NCBI GenBank assembly: GCA_002426495.1
Contig: DIQC01000032.1
Coordinates: 1-5,288 of the forward strand
DNA: 5,288 nucleotides
DNA from: Thermacetogenium sp. UBA5472
Lineage (GTDB): Bacteria > Bacillota > DSM-12270 > Thermacetogeniales > Thermacetogeniaceae
Direction of reading: 5' to 3'
Shown here: positions 5,005 through 5,288 of the stretch, in pieces
Position numbering within the stretch: position 1 is the first letter of the stretch
Layout: each line of letters begins with the position of its first letter
Program-made: the position numbers and the translations under genes
Notes under the pieces: generated by a model
What the model was told of the DNA's origin: nothing
What the model saw: the letters and a program-made list of their open reading frames with translations, nothing else
Database searches by the model: none

Positions 5005-5288
5005 TTGACTGGATTAGAAAACAGGATGAAAAGGATCATCAAACCTGATACCGGGCGCAGCCTGGTGATCGCTGTTGACCACGGCTATGCCCTCGGACCT
5101 ATAACAGGAATCGAGGACATCGCCGGAACCATCAGCAAACTTGATGCCACAGAGCAGGTGGATGCCTGGCTGCTCACCAAGGGTATTTTTCGCCATGCCT
5201 TCAACCCGGCGGGAAACCCCGGAGTTATCCTACGCAGTTCTGGTGGGGCAACCATCGCCGGGCCTGATCTAAGCAATGAAGGATTGGT
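5005..5288 (+). CDS. Class I aldolase, LsrF/ADH-synthase-like (N-terminal part, runs off right edge)
   Basis: Only 94 codons are present of a family usually 260-290 residues long. The N-terminus is typical of the DeoC/LacD-type class I aldolase family that includes LsrF (thiolase of the AI-2 breakdown product), archaeal 2-amino-3,7-dideoxy-D-threo-hept-6-ulosonate synthase and some class I fructose-bisphosphate aldolases. Seen are RIIKPDTGRS (residues 10-19), AVDHGYALGPITG (23-35), the strand-3 segment LLTKGIFRH (56-64), ILRSSGGATI (75-84) and LSNE (89-92). The DHGY..GP.TG spacing and the RSSG..LSNE segment recall LsrF most. The Schiff-base lysine lies beyond the window, so catalytic competence cannot be judged. 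A TTG start is preferred because of the GGAGG spacing; ATG 4999 would add two residues. It follows the dehydrogenase in the same direction and is probably co-transcribed through the REP-like element. Confidence 0.88.
   Translation, partial: MTGLENRMKRIIKPDTGRSLVIAVDHGYALGPITGIEDIAGTISKLDATEQVDAWLLTKGIFRHAFNPAGNPGVILRSSGGATIAGPDLSNEGL

Overview
The window looks like part of a bacterial chromosome, most likely from an anaerobic Firmicute (Clostridia, Peptococcaceae/Syntrophomonas-like). This rests on strong AGGAGG-type ribosome binding sites, sigma-A-like promoters, a U-tailed intrinsic terminator, and dispersed GC-rich GGGACGGTTC palindromes, which I recall from genomes of that group. It is an inference from style and not a proven taxonomic assignment.

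Layout. Positions 1-1208 (minus strand) hold the first 402 codons of valS (valyl-tRNA synthetase), which runs off the left edge. A divergent gap of about 635 bp (1209-1843) follows. It holds the valS promoter, a GC-rich REP-like palindrome cluster, a compound inverted repeat, a second promoter facing right, and an intrinsic terminator lying between that promoter and the first rightward gene. Rightward come four genes: a GHMP-superfamily protein resembling beta-RFAP synthase (1844-3064), a TrpF-like phosphoribosylanthranilate isomerase homologue (3042-3782), a zinc-dependent medium-chain dehydrogenase (3783-4814), and the N-terminus of an LsrF/ADH-synthase-like class I aldolase (from 5005, cut by the right edge). 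The first two genes overlap by 23 nt and the next pair abut exactly, so those three are almost certainly one operon. The aldolase is separated by about 190 bp filled with REP-like palindromes that carry no U-tract, so it may well be read through.

How they may work together. The four families, in this order, do not match any textbook pathway I know. Two of them (beta-RFAP synthase-like and PRAI-like) belong to families acting on aryl- or amino-ribosyl phosphates. The third is an NAD-type alcohol/polyol dehydrogenase. The fourth belongs to an aldolase/thiolase family that handles short phosphorylated sugars or diketones. A pathway making or breaking a phosphorylated pentose-derived compound is a reasonable hypothesis, and this operon is the best candidate here for an undescribed system. 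A second point of interest is the structured 250-nt leader with a terminator ahead of the operon. A third is a REP element whose two tandem 31-nt arms show compensatory base changes.
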